Origin: Caenimonas koreensis DSM 17982
GTDB taxonomy: Bacteria; Pseudomonadota; Gammaproteobacteria; Burkholderiales; Burkholderiaceae_C
Reading direction: 5' to 3'
Length of the DNA stretch: 64,000 nucleotides
Assembly (NCBI RefSeq): GCF_009646335.1
Contig: NZ_WJBU01000005.1
Location: 62,001 to 126,000, forward strand
Every line of letters starts with the position of its first letter. Position 1 is the first letter of the stretch. Positions 55,375 through 63,883 of the stretch are shown one piece after another. The translations under genes and the position numbers were made by a program. The notes under the pieces are model-generated. The model was given only the letters and a program-made list of their open reading frames with translations, was not told the DNA's origin and did no database searches.

Positions 55375-55803
55375 ATGGCCACCGGGCGCTTTGTCGATGA
55401 CTACCTCGGCTACCTGCTCGGCCAGGCGAACCACGCACTCTACAAAGATTTCGACGCGCACGTTCGCGCCGCCGGCTTAAGTTCGATCGAGTGGCGCGTG
55501 CTCGCCACGCTGCACGACGCGCAGCCGCTCACCGTGAGCCAGCTCGCGCACGAGGTGCTGGCCAAGCAACCCACGGTGACCAAGCTCGTGCAGCGCATGT
55601 GCGATCAAGGCTGGCTGGCGTTGCACTCGGACGCACGCGACCAGCGCTGCACGCTCGTGGCCGCCACGGCAGCGGGCAAGCGGCTGGTCAAACCGCTTGT
55701 GGAAGAGGCCAAGCGGCATGAGTCGCGCATGCTGCGCTCGCTCGGCGCGACAGAGAAGGTCGCGCTTCGCAAATTGCTGCAAAAGCTCGCACCGCAATCC
55801 TGA
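55375..55803 (+). CDS. MarR family transcriptional regulator
   Basis: 142 residues with the winged helix in WRVLATLHDAQPLTVSQLAHEVLAKQPTVTKLVQRM and DARDQRCTLVAATAAGKRLV. NicR and PicR, which control nicotinate and picolinate catabolism, are also MarR proteins, and this gene sits in the matching place. ATG 55375 begins one base after the reductase stop. It probably represses its own operon and the divergent nicX-like operon. Confidence 0.9.
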   Translation: MATGRFVDDYLGYLLGQANHALYKDFDAHVRAAGLSSIEWRVLATLHDAQPLTVSQLAHEVLAKQPTVTKLVQRMCDQGWLALHSDARDQRCTLVAATAAGKRLVKPLVEEAKRHESRMLRSLGATEKVALRKLLQKLAPQS

Positions 55804-55840
55804 GTGCCTGACTGGCGCAGCACACCGCTACCATCAGGCG

Positions 55841-56746
55841 ATGGTCGAACGTAAAAACCACCTCGATGCGCTCGCGGTGTCGCTGCTCGTGGCGTGTTGC
55901 CTGTTCTGGGGCTTCCAGCAAATCCTGATCAAGTCCACTGTCGGCGAAGTGCCGCCGCTGTGGCAGGCGTCGCTGCGATTTGCGGGCGCCACTGTGCTGC
56001 TGTGGCTGTGGTGCGTGGTGCGCGGCGTCAAGCTGTTCGCGCACGACGGCACACTCAAGGCAGGCCTGCTCGCAGGCGCGCTCTTTGCGGGCGAGTTCAG
56101 CTGCATCTACCTGGGCCTGCGCGACACGACGGCATCGCGGCTCACGGTGTTTCTCTATACCTCCCCTTTCGTGGTCGCCGTCTTGCTGCCGCGGCTTGTG
56201 CCGACCGAGAAATTGCGCGCGCTGCAATGGATCGGTTTGTTCATCGCGTTTGCGGCGGTGGCCTTTGCATTCAGCGAAGGCTTCACCGGCGGCCACAGCA
56301 CGGCGCTGCAATTGCGGGGTGATGCGTTCGCGCTGGCAGCGGGCACGCTATGGGGTTTGACCACGCTGGTCATCCGTGCCAGCAAGCTCTCGACGGCCAG
56401 CGCGGAGAAGACGCTGTTCTACCAAGTGGCCGTCACGTCGTTGATCGCACCGCTTTTATCGCTGATGCTGGGTGAGAGCTGGTCGTTCAGCTATTCAGCG
56501 CATGCGTGGGGCTCGCTCGCGCTGCAGACAGCGATTGGCGCTTTCGCCAGCTATCTCACCTGGATGTGGCTCTTGCGGCACTACCCGGCCACGCAGATGT
56601 CGTCGTTCACGTTCCTCACGCCTGTGTTCGCCCTGGTGTTCGGCGTGCTGCTGCTCGACGAGCCGCTCACGGCGCAGCTGATGCTGGCGCTGTGCGGCGT
56701 GGCGATTGGCATCGTCCTCGTCAATCGCAAGCCTGCCGCGCGTTGA
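55841..56746 (+). CDS. EamA/DMT-family transporter
   Basis: 301 residues, ten membrane segments in two EamA repeats (VSLLVACCLFWGFQQILIK, then SFTFLTPVFALVFGVLLLDEPL in the second). It follows the MarR gene by 37 bp on the same strand and may belong to the same unit, exporting or importing a compound related to the ring-catabolic genes. Its stop abuts the stop of the acetoacetyl-CoA synthetase gene on the other strand. Confidence 0.88.
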   Translation: MVERKNHLDALAVSLLVACCLFWGFQQILIKSTVGEVPPLWQASLRFAGATVLLWLWCVVRGVKLFAHDGTLKAGLLAGALFAGEFSCIYLGLRDTTASRLTVFLYTSPFVVAVLLPRLVPTEKLRALQWIGLFIAFAAVAFAFSEGFTGGHSTALQLRGDAFALAAGTLWGLTTLVIRASKLSTASAEKTLFYQVAVTSLIAPLLSLMLGESWSFSYSAHAWGSLALQTAIGAFASYLTWMWLLRHYPATQMSSFTFLTPVFALVFGVLLLDEPLTAQLMLALCGVAIGIVLVNRKPAAR

Positions 56747-58759
56747 CTAGGCCTGGGCAAGCCGCTGCTTCGCCAGCGCGATGTACCAGTCGAGGCAGGC
56801 CGGGTTCGCCATCGCATCGCGATTGACCACTTTCTCGATCGGCTGGCCGAGCAGCAGCTTCTTGATCGGCAGCTCCTGCTTCTTGCCCGAGATCGTGCGC
56901 GGGATTTCTTGCACCTGGAAGATCTCGTTCGGAATGAAGCGCGGCGACAGCGCAGTCTTGATGGCGTTGTTGATGCGCGTCTTCATCGCGTCGTCCAGCT
57001 CCACGTGCGGCCGCAGCACCACGAACAACGGCATATAGCTTTCGCGGCCCAGGAACTCGAGGTCGACCACCATCGAGTCGAGCACTTCGGGCAGAGCTTC
57101 GACGGCGCTGTACAGCTCGCTCGTGCCCATGCGCAAACCATGGCGGTTGATGGTCGCGTCACTGCGGCCGTAGATGATGCAGCCGCCCGAGGGCGTCACC
57201 TTGAGCCAGTCGCCATGGCGCCACACGCCGGCGTACGTGTCGAAGTACGACGACAGGTAGCGCTTGTTGCCTTCGTCGTTCAGGAAATACAGCGGCATGG
57301 AGGGCAGCGGCTTGGTGCAAACCAGCTCGCCCACTTCATCGATCACCGGTTCGCCCTGCTCGTTCCAGGCTTCGACCGAACAGCCAAGCAGGCGGCACTG
57401 CATCTCGCCCGGCATCTGCGGCAGTTCGCGATTGCCGCCGATGAACGCGCCCGCAAAGTCAGTGCCGCCCGACATGTTGAGCCACCAGATGTCTGGCGTG
57501 CCGATGGCTGCGAACTGCTGCGTGCCCCACGCCTGCACGTCGATGCTGAGCGGCGAACCCGTGGTGCCCAAAGCGCGCACGGCGCTCAGGTCACCACATG
57601 CGGCGAGATCGACATGCGCCTTCATGCAGTTCGCGAAGAACGCCGCACCAGCGCCAAAGAACGTGACGCGATGCTGACCCGCGAATCGCCACAGCGTCGT
57701 CCAGTCAGGCTGGTCTTTGGTGCCGCCGGGGTTGCCGTCGTAAATGCAGATCGTCGTGCCATTGAGCAGGCCGGCCACTTGGCAGTTCCACATGACCCAG
57801 CCCGTCGAGCTGTACCAGTGGTAGCGCTCGCCCCAGCTGTTGGCGTCGTAGCTGCAGCCGATATCGTTGTGCAGCACCTGCAACGCGAGTGCGACGATCA
57901 CCGTGCCGCCATGCCCATGCACGATCGGCTTGGGCAAGCCGGTGGTGCCGCTTGAATAGACGATCCACAACGGGTGTTCGAAGGGCAACGACAGCGGCTC
58001 GAAGTGCGCGACGGCGTCGTCATCGCGCTGAATCACATCGGAGAAATCAGTGAACGGCTGCAACGCGCGCAGCGCTTCGTCACTTGCGCCGAGGTTGCGA
58101 TGCACGATCACCCGCTGCACCGTGGGCAGCGCCGCGCGCAGTTGCGCGACCACATCGACACGATCGAACTCGCGGCCCGCGTACGTCACGCCGTCCACCG
58201 CGAACAGCACCTTGGGCTCGATCTGCTTGAACCGGTCGAGCACGGCGTTGGTGCCCATGTCGGGCGCGCACAAGCTCCACACGCCGCCGATGCTCACCAC
58301 GGCCAGGAAAGCAACGATCGTCTCCGCAATGTTGGGCATGTAGGCAGCCACCCGGTCACCGGGCTGCACGCCCTGCGCCTGCAGATGCAGCGCGAGCGAC
58401 GCAACTTGCCTGCGCAGCTCGGGCCAGCTCATCTCGCGGACCACACCCTGCTCGTTCTGGCTGACCACAGCGGCAAAGCCTGCGTCGTGCGCCGGCTCGA
58501 CATGGCGGAACAACTGCTGCACGTAATTGAACTGCGCGCCTTCAAACCACTTGGCGCCCGGCATCTTCTCTTCGACCAGCACCGCTGTGTGCGGCGTTGG
58601 CGAGTGCAGCTCGAAGAAGTCCCACACGCTTTGCCAGAACGCCGGCAAGTCGGTGACGGACCAACGCCACAGCGCGTCGTAGCTGTCGAACTTCAGGCCG
58701 CGTGTTTCATGCAGCCAGTCTTGGTACAGGCGAATCCAGGGGGTGTGAGGCGCGCGCAT
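56747..58759 (-). CDS. Acetoacetyl-CoA synthetase
   Basis: About 670 residues of the adenylate-forming family, in the acetoacetate-CoA ligase branch (long N terminus with RLYQDWLHETRGLKFDSYDALWRW). AMP-binding motif YSSGTTGLPKPIVHG, the A5 region WWLNMSGGTDF, and the C-terminal SGKKQELPIKKLL with the catalytic Lys. It activates acetoacetate with CoA and ATP, for polyhydroxybutyrate or ketone-body use. ATG 58759 is chosen; in-frame ATGs at 58792 and 58804 lie in the operator region. It is divergent from the TetR gene. Confidence 0.92.
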   Translation of the reverse strand: MRAPHTPWIRLYQDWLHETRGLKFDSYDALWRWSVTDLPAFWQSVWDFFELHSPTPHTAVLVEEKMPGAKWFEGAQFNYVQQLFRHVEPAHDAGFAAVVSQNEQGVVREMSWPELRRQVASLALHLQAQGVQPGDRVAAYMPNIAETIVAFLAVVSIGGVWSLCAPDMGTNAVLDRFKQIEPKVLFAVDGVTYAGREFDRVDVVAQLRAALPTVQRVIVHRNLGASDEALRALQPFTDFSDVIQRDDDAVAHFEPLSLPFEHPLWIVYSSGTTGLPKPIVHGHGGTVIVALALQVLHNDIGCSYDANSWGERYHWYSSTGWVMWNCQVAGLLNGTTICIYDGNPGGTKDQPDWTTLWRFAGQHRVTFFGAGAAFFANCMKAHVDLAACGDLSAVRALGTTGSPLSIDVQAWGTQQFAAIGTPDIWWLNMSGGTDFAGAFIGGNRELPQMPGEMQCRLLGCSVEAWNEQGEPVIDEVGELVCTKPLPSMPLYFLNDEGNKRYLSSYFDTYAGVWRHGDWLKVTPSGGCIIYGRSDATINRHGLRMGTSELYSAVEALPEVLDSMVVDLEFLGRESYMPLFVVLRPHVELDDAMKTRINNAIKTALSPRFIPNEIFQVQEIPRTISGKKQELPIKKLLLGQPIEKVVNRDAMANPACLDWYIALAKQRLAQA

Positions 58760-58796
58760 GGCGTGCAGCGTAGCAGCGACGGGGCCCGGCATACTA

Positions 58797-58812
58797 TTTC
58801 GCACAACCGTGC
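58797..58812. promoter_or_regulatory. TetR-type operator copy 1
   Basis: TTTCGCACAACCGTGC at 58797-58812 contains the dyad GCAC-AACC-GTGC and shares all sixteen bases with the palindrome at 59471. A TATATT (58813-58818) follows directly, just before the TetR ATG, so binding here would block that promoter and possibly the acetoacetyl-CoA synthetase promoter on the other strand. Confidence 0.75.
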
Positions 58813-58824
58813 TATATTTGCGCC

Positions 58825-59427
58825 ATGGACGCCCTGACCCAGAAAAGCGAACTCACCCGCACCGCCATCGTCGGCGCGGCAATTGATGTTGCCGCTGGCG
58901 AGGGCCTGGAGGCGATCACGTTGCAGGCTGTGGCCGACCGCATCGGGCTTTCCAAGAGCGGCGTGTTCTCAAGAGTCGGCTCGCGCGAAGCGCTGCAGAT
59001 GGCCGTGATCGAGGAATTTGGCCGCCGCTTCCTGGCCGACGTGTTCGTGCCGTCCATGCAATTGCCCAAAGGCCTGCCCCGGCTGGACGAGATTGTCCGG
59101 CGCTGGGTGCTGCGCACGCGCGACGTCGAGGCGCAAACCGGCTGCATCTTCTCTGCGGGCGCCTTCGAGCTCGATGACCGCGAAGGCCCGCTGCGCGACT
59201 TCCTGCTTGCAGAAGTGACGCGCTGGCGCGCGGCGTTGCGCCGCACGGTGCAGCAGGCCGTCGAGGCCGGGCACTTCAGGCGCGACACGGATGCCGATCA
59301 ACTCGTCGGCGAAATCTATTGCCTGATGCTGGGAATGATTCACGACACGCGCTTCCTGCGCGAGCCCAAAGCAGCCGAGCGCACGCAGTCCAGCTGGCAG
59401 CGCCTGCGCCAGACTTACCTGTCCTAG
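58825..59427 (+). CDS. TetR/AcrR family transcriptional regulator
   Basis: 200 residues. N-terminal TetR HTH (TAIVGAAIDVAAGEGLEAITLQAVADRIGLSKSGVFSRVGSREAL) and a C-terminal domain of the TetR_C_33-like type. A TATATT box lies immediately before the ATG, so the transcript may have a very short or no leader. It is divergent from acetoacetyl-CoA synthetase and precedes the small-protein/hydrolase pair; identical palindromes stand before the TetR gene and before that pair. Confidence 0.92.
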   Translation: MDALTQKSELTRTAIVGAAIDVAAGEGLEAITLQAVADRIGLSKSGVFSRVGSREALQMAVIEEFGRRFLADVFVPSMQLPKGLPRLDEIVRRWVLRTRDVEAQTGCIFSAGAFELDDREGPLRDFLLAEVTRWRAALRRTVQQAVEAGHFRRDTDADQLVGEIYCLMLGMIHDTRFLREPKAAERTQSSWQRLRQTYLS

Positions 59428-59470
59428 AAACCAAACGGAGACAACCACCTCTTCCTGTCGTTCGTCAACA

Positions 59471-59489
59471 TTTCGCACAACCGTGCGAA
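59471..59489. promoter_or_regulatory. TetR-type operator copy 2
   Basis: TTTCGCACAACCGTGCGAA: a perfect dyad TTCGCAC-AACC-GTGCGAA at 59472-59489. It lies 15 bp before the small-protein ATG and shares sixteen bases with copy 1 at 58797. Confidence 0.8.
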
Positions 59490-59504
59490 GAAAGGAAAAC
59501 TGTC

Positions 59505-59630
59505 ATGGTCACGATTCTTCTTCTGGCTGGCACCTATGCCGGCGTTCACGCTAGCATTCGCCTCATCGGCAGCGCTGTGGCGTCGCTGGGCAACTTGCCC
59601 CGCACCAACGACGACATGGTGTTCTTCTGA
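59505..59630 (+). CDS. Small 41-residue membrane-type protein
   Basis: The ATG at 59505 has AGGA eight bases before it. It encodes a hydrophobic segment (MVTILLLAGTYAGVHASIRL) and a short tail NLPRTNDDMVFF. The TGA overlaps the ATG of the hydrolase gene (TGATG), so the two are translationally coupled. It lies directly behind a TetR operator. Function unknown; it may be a leader gene for the hydrolase. Confidence 0.65.
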   Translation: MVTILLLAGTYAGVHASIRLIGSAVASLGNLPRTNDDMVFF

Positions 59631-60517
59631 TGGCCGCCCGTACTGCCGTGCAGGCCACGTCGGCCTTCTACCAGGCCAGCCCTGGCATCCGCCTGTTCCG
59701 GCTTGCGCTCGGCGCGTTCGAGCGCGTGGCGCCGTCACTTGGCGTGCGGGCAGCACGCCGCCTGTTTTGCACGCCCCTGCCGCCCAAGCAAATGACGCGG
59801 CGCGCAAAGTGGGCGCAGCCGTGGCAAGCGGAGCACTGGCCGTTCGAGAACGCCAGCGTCACGCTCTATTCACCGGCCGTCGCCCCTCATGCACCGGTGG
59901 TGCTGCTCGTGCATGGCTGGGGTGGTCATGCGCGGCAGATGCTGCCCTTGGCCGAGTCGCTCGCGCAGCACGGCCTGCGGCCCGTGTTGCTTGAACTGCC
60001 GGCCCACGGCCACAGCGCAGGCTCAACGAGTTCGCTGCCCCAATTCGCGCGGGCCATCGAGTACGTCGCGGCCAGGCTGGTGCAGCAGGGCCACACGATT
60101 CGCGCTGTCGTCGCCCATTCGCTCGCAGCCAATGCAGCCGCTTATGCAGCCAGCCGTGGCATGCAGGCGCAACGGCTCGTGCTGCTCGCGCCGCCAGCTT
60201 CACCGCGCGAATACACGCGGTACTTTGCAAAGGTGTTCGGCTTGTCCGAGATGACTCGCATGGCGATGCAAAAGCGCATCGAGTCGGCCGAGGGCGCGTT
60301 GATGCAACTGTTCGAACCCGATGCGGTGGGCCCGCGCATTCGGGTGCCGACACTCATCGTCCACGACAGTGACGACAGCATCAATTCGTTCTCTGACGGC
60401 CAGGCGTATGCCCACGCGATCCACGGCTCACGCTTCGTGGCCACCGAGGGCCTCGGTCACCGCAAGATCCTGAAAGACGCGAAGGTGCTGGGAGAGGTCG
60501 CGATCTTCACAGCCTGA
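59630..60517 (+). CDS. Alpha/beta hydrolase with atypical nucleophile elbow
   Basis: 295 residues. VLLVHGWGGHARQMLPLAESLA is the oxyanion-hole strand; TLIVHDSDDSINSF carries the acid and EGLGHRKILKD the catalytic His. The nucleophile elbow reads VVAHSLAAN, so both glycines of GHSxG are alanine. Similar hydrolases in Burkholderiales are annotated only by fold. It is probably co-expressed with the small protein in front and controlled by TetR. Confidence 0.88.
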   Translation: MAARTAVQATSAFYQASPGIRLFRLALGAFERVAPSLGVRAARRLFCTPLPPKQMTRRAKWAQPWQAEHWPFENASVTLYSPAVAPHAPVVLLVHGWGGHARQMLPLAESLAQHGLRPVLLELPAHGHSAGSTSSLPQFARAIEYVAARLVQQGHTIRAVVAHSLAANAAAYAASRGMQAQRLVLLAPPASPREYTRYFAKVFGLSEMTRMAMQKRIESAEGALMQLFEPDAVGPRIRVPTLIVHDSDDSINSFSDGQAYAHAIHGSRFVATEGLGHRKILKDAKVLGEVAIFTA

Positions 60518-60594
60518 GCGCAACACACGCTGCGCCTTGTAGCCAGCGCGCATTCCACCTAGCATCGGCGCACTTTCACAAGAAGGAGCGAGCG

Positions 60595-61917
60595 ATGGGA
60601 ATGTTCAACTGGACGGAGAAGTCGGCCGATGTGCTGCGCCAGGGCGGCGTCATTGCACCCGATGAGCGCCTGCCCTGGCCGCAAACAGCGGTGATGGGCG
60701 TGCAGCACGTGATTGCGATGTTTGGCGCCACCGTGCTTGCGCCGATTCTCATGGGATTTGATCCCAACATCGCGATCCTGATGAGCGGCATCGGCACGCT
60801 GATCTTCTTCGTGGTCACGGGCGGCAAAGTGCCGAGCTACCTCGGGTCGAGCTTCGCTTTCATCGGTGTGGTGATCGCCGCGACCGCTTATGGCGGCAAA
60901 GCGCCCAACGCAAACATCGGCGTCGCGCTCGGCGGCATCATCGCGTGCGGCGTGGCGTACACCGTCATTGGCGCCATCGTGCAGGCTGTGGGTACGGCGT
61001 GGGTCGAGAAGCTGATGCCGCCTGTGGTCACCGGCGCAGTCGTCGCCGTGATCGGCCTGAACCTCGCGGGCATCCCGGTCAAGAACATGGCCGCGAGCAA
61101 CTTCGATTCGTGGATGCAGGCCGTGACATTCGTGAGCGTGGCCGTGGTCGCGGTATTCACGCGCGGCATGGTGCAGCGGCTCTTGATCCTGGTGGGCCTG
61201 GTCGTCGCGAGCGTCATTTACGCGGTGCTCACCAACGGCATGGGCCTGGGCAAGCCGATGGACTTGTCGGGCATCGCGAACGCCGCCTGGTTCGGCGCAC
61301 CGGCGTTTGCGAGCCCGGTGTTCGACGCCAACGCCATGCTGCTGATTGCGCCCGTCGCGATCATCCTCGTCGCGGAGAACCTCGGCCACATCAAGGCCGT
61401 GACAGCGATGACGGGCCGCAACCTCGACACGTACATCGGCCGCGCGTTCATCGGCGACGGCGTGGCCACCATCGTGAGCGGTGCGTCGGGCGGCACAGGT
61501 GTGACGACCTACGCCGAGAACATCGGTGTGATGGCTGCGACCAAGATTTATTCAACGGCGGTGTTCCTGTTCGCCGCAATGCTCGCCGTGCTGCTCGGCT
61601 TCTCGCCGAAGTTCGGCGCGGTGATCCAGGCGATTCCGCTGCCGGTGATGGGCGGCGTGTCGATCGTGGTGTTCGGCCTGATCGCAGTGGCCGGCGCAAA
61701 GATCTGGGTGGACAACCGTGTTGATTTTTCGCAGAACAAAAACCTGATCGTCGCGGCCATCACGCTGGTGCTGGGCACGGGTGACTTCACGCTGAAGTTC
61801 GGCTCGGGGCCACAAGCATTTGCGCTGGGCGGCATCGGCACTGCTACGTTTGGTGCGATCCTGCTGTACGCGCTGCTCAACCGCGGCGGTGAGGCGCCAG
61901 CCAGCCGCGCGAGTTGA
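60595..61917 (+). CDS. Nucleobase:cation symporter-2 family permease (uracil/xanthine type)
   Basis: 440 residues with about 14 membrane segments. GVQHVIAMFGATVLAPILMGFDPN is the NCS2 opening motif, VAENLGHIKAVTAMTGRNL contains the conserved substrate-contact Glu and QNLG-like motif, and SGASGGTGVTTYAENIGVMAATKIYS follows. It most resembles uracil permeases such as UraA and RutG. The TGA overlaps the ATG of the next gene. Confidence 0.92.
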   Translation: MGMFNWTEKSADVLRQGGVIAPDERLPWPQTAVMGVQHVIAMFGATVLAPILMGFDPNIAILMSGIGTLIFFVVTGGKVPSYLGSSFAFIGVVIAATAYGGKAPNANIGVALGGIIACGVAYTVIGAIVQAVGTAWVEKLMPPVVTGAVVAVIGLNLAGIPVKNMAASNFDSWMQAVTFVSVAVVAVFTRGMVQRLLILVGLVVASVIYAVLTNGMGLGKPMDLSGIANAAWFGAPAFASPVFDANAMLLIAPVAIILVAENLGHIKAVTAMTGRNLDTYIGRAFIGDGVATIVSGASGGTGVTTYAENIGVMAATKIYSTAVFLFAAMLAVLLGFSPKFGAVIQAIPLPVMGGVSIVVFGLIAVAGAKIWVDNRVDFSQNKNLIVAAITLVLGTGDFTLKFGSGPQAFALGGIGTATFGAILLYALLNRGGEAPASRAS

Positions 61918-63857
61918 TGCCACGACTCGTTGAGTCGATGACTGCTCCCGTCGGGCCGCACGCAACAAACGGCAGCTCGCCGGGCTATCGCGCCGACATC
62001 GACGGCCTGCGCGCCATCGCCGTGCTGGCCGTCGTGCTGTATCACGCTGGCGCCGACTGGCTACCCGGCGGCTTCCTCGGCGTGGACATCTTCTTCGTGA
62101 TCTCCGGCTTTGTGATCACGACGCTGCTGCGCGCTCAGCTCGCTGCGGGCGCCTTCACGCTGGCGGGGTTCTACGACCGGCGGATTCGCCGCATCCTTCC
62201 CGCGCTGCTCGTCGTGCTGGCGGTCACCGGCGCAGTGGCATGGGTTGTTTTGCCGCCGCCGGACATCGCGAAGCTGGGCCAGGGCACGGCGGCAGCAGCC
62301 TTGTTCGTTTTCAACCTGTACATGGTGACGGCGCGCGAGGGCTACTTCTCTGGCGCCGCGCAGGCAGACCCGGTGCAGCACACCTGGTCGCTCGCCGTCG
62401 AAGGGCAGTTCTATTTGCTGTTCCCGCTGCTGTTGCTGGCCTGCAGAAAGTGGACGCGCGCACAACAGGTATTGCTGCTCACCAGCCTGATGGCGCTGAG
62501 TGCGATGGGCGCCGTCGCGCTTGCAGGCTACAGCCCCAACACCGCGTTTTATTTCAGCGGCGCACGTGCGTGGGAGTTGCTGCTCGGATCGTTGCTCGCG
62601 TTCTACGAGGCTCCCGCCGCGCGCTGGCGCTGGCTGCAGGAGGCTGCGGGCCTCGCGGGCCTGGCGCTGATCGCGTTCGGCCTGGCGTCGGATACCGAAG
62701 TCGGCTCTGTACAAGGTGCGCTCATGCCCTGTGTGGGCGCCGCGCTCGTGATCTGGTGCGGGTCGCGCTCGCGCGCCGCCGCCACACGCTTGCTCGCCTT
62801 CAAGCCGCTCGTGGGCGTGGGCCTCGTGTCGTACTCGCTCTATCTCTGGCACTGGCCGCTGGTGGTGTTCTACGGCGCGATGTTTCCCTTCGAGCCGTTG
62901 CCTGCCGCGGCGATCATCGCTGCCTCTCTGCTGATGGCAGTGCTCTCATGGCGATTCATCGAGACGCCGCTGCGCCGCTCGACAGCCCGCAGCGCGCAGG
63001 CGTATCGCTGGGCTGCAGGCACGACGGCCGCAGTCCTCGCCTGCGCAGTGGTGCTCATCGGCACTGCAGGCGGCGACTGGCGCATTTCGCCCTATGCCCG
63101 ATGGCTCTACACACTTGGCGACTACCCCACGGCGCAGGTCTACCGGGACGACACGTGTTTTCTCGTGCCCCGGCGCCAGCAGCTGCAGCACCTCGATCGT
63201 GACAAGTGCCTCGCCCGCGCGCCAGGCAAACCCAACTACCTGTTGATCGGTGACAGCCATGCCGCGCACCTGTGGTCTGGCCTGTCACGGGCATTTCCAG
63301 ACGCCACGATCCAGCAGGTGACGGCGGCAGGGTGCAGGCCGTTCAAATCGGTCGATGCCAGCCCAGACTGCCGTGCGCTGGCAGACGAAGTGCTGGACCA
63401 CATCATCCCGGCGGGCAATTTCGATGCGGTTGTGCTGTCGGCCCGTTGGGCGGCTGATGACATCGAGCCGTTGCGCAAGACCGTCGCGGCACTGCTGCCG
63501 CACACCCGCGCTGTCATCGTGGTCGGCCCGATCGCGCAGTACCGCATGCCGTTGCCGCGCGTACTCGCGCTGGCCGAAAGCCGCAACGATGCTTCGCTGG
63601 TTGCGCGCGCTCGCCTCGACGGGCGCGAACAGCTCGACCGTGCGATCGCCTCTGCGCTGGGCGCGAGCGGCGCTGTGTACTTGTCTGCCTATCGCGCGTT
63701 GTGCGCAACGGCCTCGGGCGAGTGCATCACGACTGCGACGGCAAACCGCGTGCCCGTCCAGTTCGATGACGCGCACCTCACCGCAGAAGGCTCCGTGCTC
63801 CTGGCCAGCCGGCTGCGCGACGCCAACCCCGCCGCGTGGCCGCGCGTCAGGCAATGA
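61917..63857 (+). CDS. OafA/YrhL-type acyltransferase with SGNH domain
   Basis: 646 residues. The N-terminal acyltransferase-3 domain (about 25-365) has DIDGLRAIAVLAVVLYHAG with the catalytic His, GVDIFFVISGFVIT, and ten membrane helices. It is followed by a periplasmic SGNH-like domain (about 400-640) with the nucleophile in LLIGDSHAAHLW and a DAH near the end (QFDDAHLTAEG). Such fused enzymes O-acetylate surface polysaccharides. ATG 61917 overlaps the permease stop; ATG 61938 is an alternative. Confidence 0.92.
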   Translation: MPRLVESMTAPVGPHATNGSSPGYRADIDGLRAIAVLAVVLYHAGADWLPGGFLGVDIFFVISGFVITTLLRAQLAAGAFTLAGFYDRRIRRILPALLVVLAVTGAVAWVVLPPPDIAKLGQGTAAAALFVFNLYMVTAREGYFSGAAQADPVQHTWSLAVEGQFYLLFPLLLLACRKWTRAQQVLLLTSLMALSAMGAVALAGYSPNTAFYFSGARAWELLLGSLLAFYEAPAARWRWLQEAAGLAGLALIAFGLASDTEVGSVQGALMPCVGAALVIWCGSRSRAAATRLLAFKPLVGVGLVSYSLYLWHWPLVVFYGAMFPFEPLPAAAIIAASLLMAVLSWRFIETPLRRSTARSAQAYRWAAGTTAAVLACAVVLIGTAGGDWRISPYARWLYTLGDYPTAQVYRDDTCFLVPRRQQLQHLDRDKCLARAPGKPNYLLIGDSHAAHLWSGLSRAFPDATIQQVTAAGCRPFKSVDASPDCRALADEVLDHIIPAGNFDAVVLSARWAADDIEPLRKTVAALLPHTRAVIVVGPIAQYRMPLPRVLALAESRNDASLVARARLDGREQLDRAIASALGASGAVYLSAYRALCATASGECITTATANRVPVQFDDAHLTAEGSVLLASRLRDANPAAWPRVRQ

Positions 63858-63883
63858 CACCCGTCGCCTCCTAGAATGGCCCG

